A DNA stretch of 64,000 bases, from positions 44,861,376 to 44,925,375 of the forward strand of contig NC_044601.1 in assembly GCF_901933205.1 (NCBI RefSeq). The letters run 5' to 3'. Of the stretch, positions 61,005 to 64,000 are shown piece after piece. The stretch comes from Camarhynchus parvulus. Its lineage: Eukaryota > Chordata > Aves > Passeriformes > Thraupidae. Position 1 is the first letter of the stretch; the number at the start of each line of letters is the position of its first letter. Both the position numbers and the translations under genes were made by a program. The notes under the pieces are model-generated. The model ran no database searches. It was not told where the DNA came from and saw nothing but the letters and a program-made list of their open reading frames with translations.

Positions 61005-64000
61005 GTAAGTTTGTTCTTAATGCTGTCCTCTGCATACTGAAAATGTTTCTGATACGGGTGAAAGCTGTAGTAGGGACACAAAGAGTTACTAAATCAGTAA
61101 AATTTTTTGTTTCTCATAATTGTCACAGCCTCACCATGTTTCAGTGAAATTTTTCTTTATTGTGAATATAAAGATGTCATACTTTAGATTCCTGTTATCT
61201 TAGAAGTGATGTAGCAATTCTGTTCATATTTCTTGAAATCTAAGATTTGAATCTTCCTAAATTGAGCTTGCTGGCAGCTTATACACCTAAAAGCAGAAAC
61301 ATGGTAAAGGCCTGACTTAAAAGCTATTGCAGTGCTCTGATTGCATCAATGAAATGCTTCTGTTAGCTGATTTTCTGCACCCCACCCCCTATATGCACAC
61401 ATATGCACATCCCCTCAGGGGATCATCATACCATGCATAAGGCATTCACTTAAAGAGCTTCTGTCAGAAAACAGTAGGTAGGTGTGGTGTACAGAACTTC
61501 ATAGTATCATAAAATCTTGAAATGATCTCAGAAGAGATCTTAAAGATTATTTAGTTCCAGTGAGAAGTTTTATTTGTTACATGAATTTTTGATTTTGTAA
61601 ATACCTTGTCTTGATACACATCTTTCATAAAATATGTATATTTGTATTTTTTTTACTTAGTTCAAGGTGAAGTTGCTTTTCTGTCTGTTCTTTGATAGTA
61701 TGATTTCCTTCAATGTTATAGTAATTTTCCTGGTCTAATCAAAAACTAGAAAAACATAAAGTATGTATTTGAATACTGAAATGGGTATGGGTGTCAGTTC
61801 ATGAAGAAATTCAGCTTTTCTCAGATGACTCATCTTTTAAAATAATCTATCGGTTACTATTTAGAATCATTTGCTTTTTCTATAGGATTCCTTCTCCAGG
61901 CATTCAGGTTACGGACTAAAGACTAGAGGAAATTACTCATTTCTTTAAGTAATTTTCTGCTGTCTTGCCAGTTGTGAAGCTGCTTTACTATGAATTCTAT
62001 TAATGATCAGTGTTCCTAATGAGAGTAGAAATAAGTCTTTGAGTGGCAGGTACTCTTTGAATTTCAGGTTGTAGAAGTCATGCTTACTTCTTTGTTCGTG
62101 GAAGTTCTCAGTGGAGTACAATAGAACTAGCTAAGGAACGTATTCCAGCTCCATTTGTTTTGCTATCTTAGGGTTGTTTGGTGATGGTCTATGGGGTATT
62201 TTTTTGAGGGAGTTAGGGGTTGTTTGTTTTCAAGCAGTTAGTCTTTAATTTTTCCTGATGGGAGGTGCTTGTGGATTAGTAGCTTAATTATTGTTCAGTT
62301 TTAAGTGATCTTTGCAAGGATTATTAGGCATATATGAACTCTGAAGATGAGTAACAGCTGATGAGCTGCATGCTTGCATAAGTTTCGCGTGTGTTTGGCA
62401 CCTTTCTGTTTAAATTGCTGGATCCTTGTAGCTATCTGAGCTTGGTCTAATACCCACTGGATTCTAGATACTAGTGAAGTGTAAAGAGGTTACTGTCTAG
62501 CTAGACAGCCTTCTTAGCATGAGTTGGCATGTGGAGATTAGAGCTGCTCTTTCTCCTGAGCACATGTTTTTCAGTTCAAGCGCTATCAATTTAATGAGTC
62601 AATTGCAAATAGTATCTCAGGGATTCTGAGAGCAAGAAGTTCAAAATGGCATCAGAGAAGATTTAATGCAGTATTCACTCTCCTTTGTGGTCTCTAGCAT
62701 CTAGTGCTAATCAGACTGAGGGTGCTTTTTGGCCCAGATGGAGGCAAGCTGGTTAATCCCATCTTCAGAAGTCACCTTGCTGAGGAGAATGAGCACATGA
62801 CTTGAGGCCAAATGATAGCTGCGCATTGTTTTATCCTTACTTAGCTTGTCCTTATTCTAATCCCCAAATGAGTAACACAGTGTATCTTCTCTGTGCTGTT
62901 AGCCAGTCATATAGATTTTAAAACCCCATGTGCTAATTTTGAAATACAGATTCAATCTGCCTTTGTTGAGGACCCACAAATCCACCAGGATATAAATACA
63001 TCTCTTAAGATAAGTGTCTGCAACTGTTCTTAAAGCTTTCTAGGGACTCTAGTCTGGGCAGGACCTTAGCATAATTCCCAATTGAAAGCAAGGAGGGAAA
63101 AGAGTTTAAGTATTTTAAAGTAGTGGAGGAACTGGAGAGTTGAAAGATAACGATTGCCCTTTAAGGGGGAATTTCATTATGAAGTTCAGTTTTTAGAAGT
63201 TAACAAGTTCAGAAATCAGCTTCAGGAGTTACAGAGGCAAAGCACCATCTGTACAGAAAGTTTATAATGGCATGTATGGCCTGAATTGCTGGCCAGACCA
63301 TTTCATCCTCTGAAACCAGTTCTGGGACCTTGAAAAGATCCAGCATATTGCATCAAAGGAATAACGTGAAATATTTATTAGTTACTGTGTGTCCTGTCCA
63401 GGATGTCCTTTGCTCTGTAATATTGTCCTTTATTCTTTTGTATTTAACCAGAATTTTTGTATTTTATTCCAAAGAAAAATGATATATTGTGAGTAGCTCA
63501 AGGAAAAAGCTTGGGAAAATTCTTCCATCTCTTTTTGCTTGGGAGATTACTAGTTGTAGTAGTGTTGAGTTCTTCTGTGTTTATACTTATTAGAAGTAAC
63601 TGCCAGTAGCATTAAGGATTGTGCTTGCTGTTACATTTTGCATTGAGGCAAAATGGACTCATACAAATTCAGTCCTAGTTTATAAGCAACTTTCTCTGTC
63701 CCTGTCACCTAATTAGTTTTTCCCAGGATTTCTATATGGCTGCAAACACAATTAGTGATTCTTTGGGCTGACCTGTGTGTCAGACCTCTGCTGGCTCTTA
63801 CAACTCCTAACTGGATGACCTACCATACTGTTTAAGCTCTTAGTAGGTATCTTGGTCTTAGACTGTGTCCTTAATGTTTTACATGAATACAGTAAAGTTG
63901 TAAACATGTAATTTATCACTAGGTTGTAAGTTTATTGAATGACAAATTCCCACATTCATGCTTTCATATCATAGTAAAAAATGAAGTGACTTGGGATGGA
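61005..64000 (+). other. TNPO1: TNPO1 intron 4, start; runs off the window
   Basis: The donor GTAAGTTT begins at 61005. I looked for the next coding segment, expected to begin with the residues ILITT, and do not see it before 64000. The sequence is AT-rich with one weak CR1 tail and no other recognised element. Confidence 0.85.
61498..61560 (-). mobile_element. Possible degraded CR1 3' tail
   Basis: TCATAGTATCATAAAATCTT followed by AGATCTTAAAGATTATTTAG resembles the inverted CR1 3' end, but only about 60 diverged bases are present. Confidence 0.5.

Noticed and set aside
1..64000. CRISPR arrays, prokaryotic operons, tRNA or rRNA genes, intact retroviral coding regions.
   Set aside because: Looked for on both strands and not seen. 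The window is vertebrate genomic DNA with spliced exons.

Overview
This is an eleven-entry CR1 LINE landscape with ERV-type LTRs, AT-rich DNA and two isolated CpG islands, which points to a bird genome. The style of the LTRs suggests a songbird. No prokaryotic, plasmid or phage features are visible. The one gene I can support is the 5' end of TNPO1 (transportin-1, karyopherin beta-2) on the + strand. In chicken TNPO1 is on chromosome Z, so the window is plausibly Z-linked, but that is inference.

Layout: positions 1-23,600 are upstream intergenic DNA with no supportable gene. This part holds a 1.5 kb CR1 copy (2763-4231), an LTR-like block (4343-4787), smaller CR1 pieces, a very long TTCC/TCCC tract (19326-19584) and a solo LTR with an intact 5-bp target duplication (20508-21766). 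A CpG island at 23,600-24,140 carries CCAAT and GC boxes and ends in a candidate mini-exon (ATG GTG TGG followed by a splice donor) that fits the first three residues of the long TNPO1 isoform. About 160 bp further on lies a 54-copy ATGG tetranucleotide array.

Positions 24,001-41,307 would be the first intron of that long isoform. A second CpG island (40,720-42,060) contains the exon with the conserved [10 protein letters not shown] start. Two more coding exons lie at 43,890-43,965 and 60,855-61,004. The reading frame is continuous across all three junctions and gives the first 110 residues of the short isoform. The rest of the gene lies beyond the right edge of the window. The intron after the MEYEW exon has textbook U12 (minor spliceosome) signals at both ends.

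Intron 3 (16.9 kb) is the main repeat trap. It contains two nearly identical same-orientation CR1 copies 10.5 kb apart, an LTR-like block interrupted by a CR1, two further CR1 copies and an unexplained 203-codon open frame. I did not find a previously undescribed system. The observations most worth checking are the minor-class intron, the dual-promoter arrangement with its 9-nt coding exon, and the unexplained open frame.
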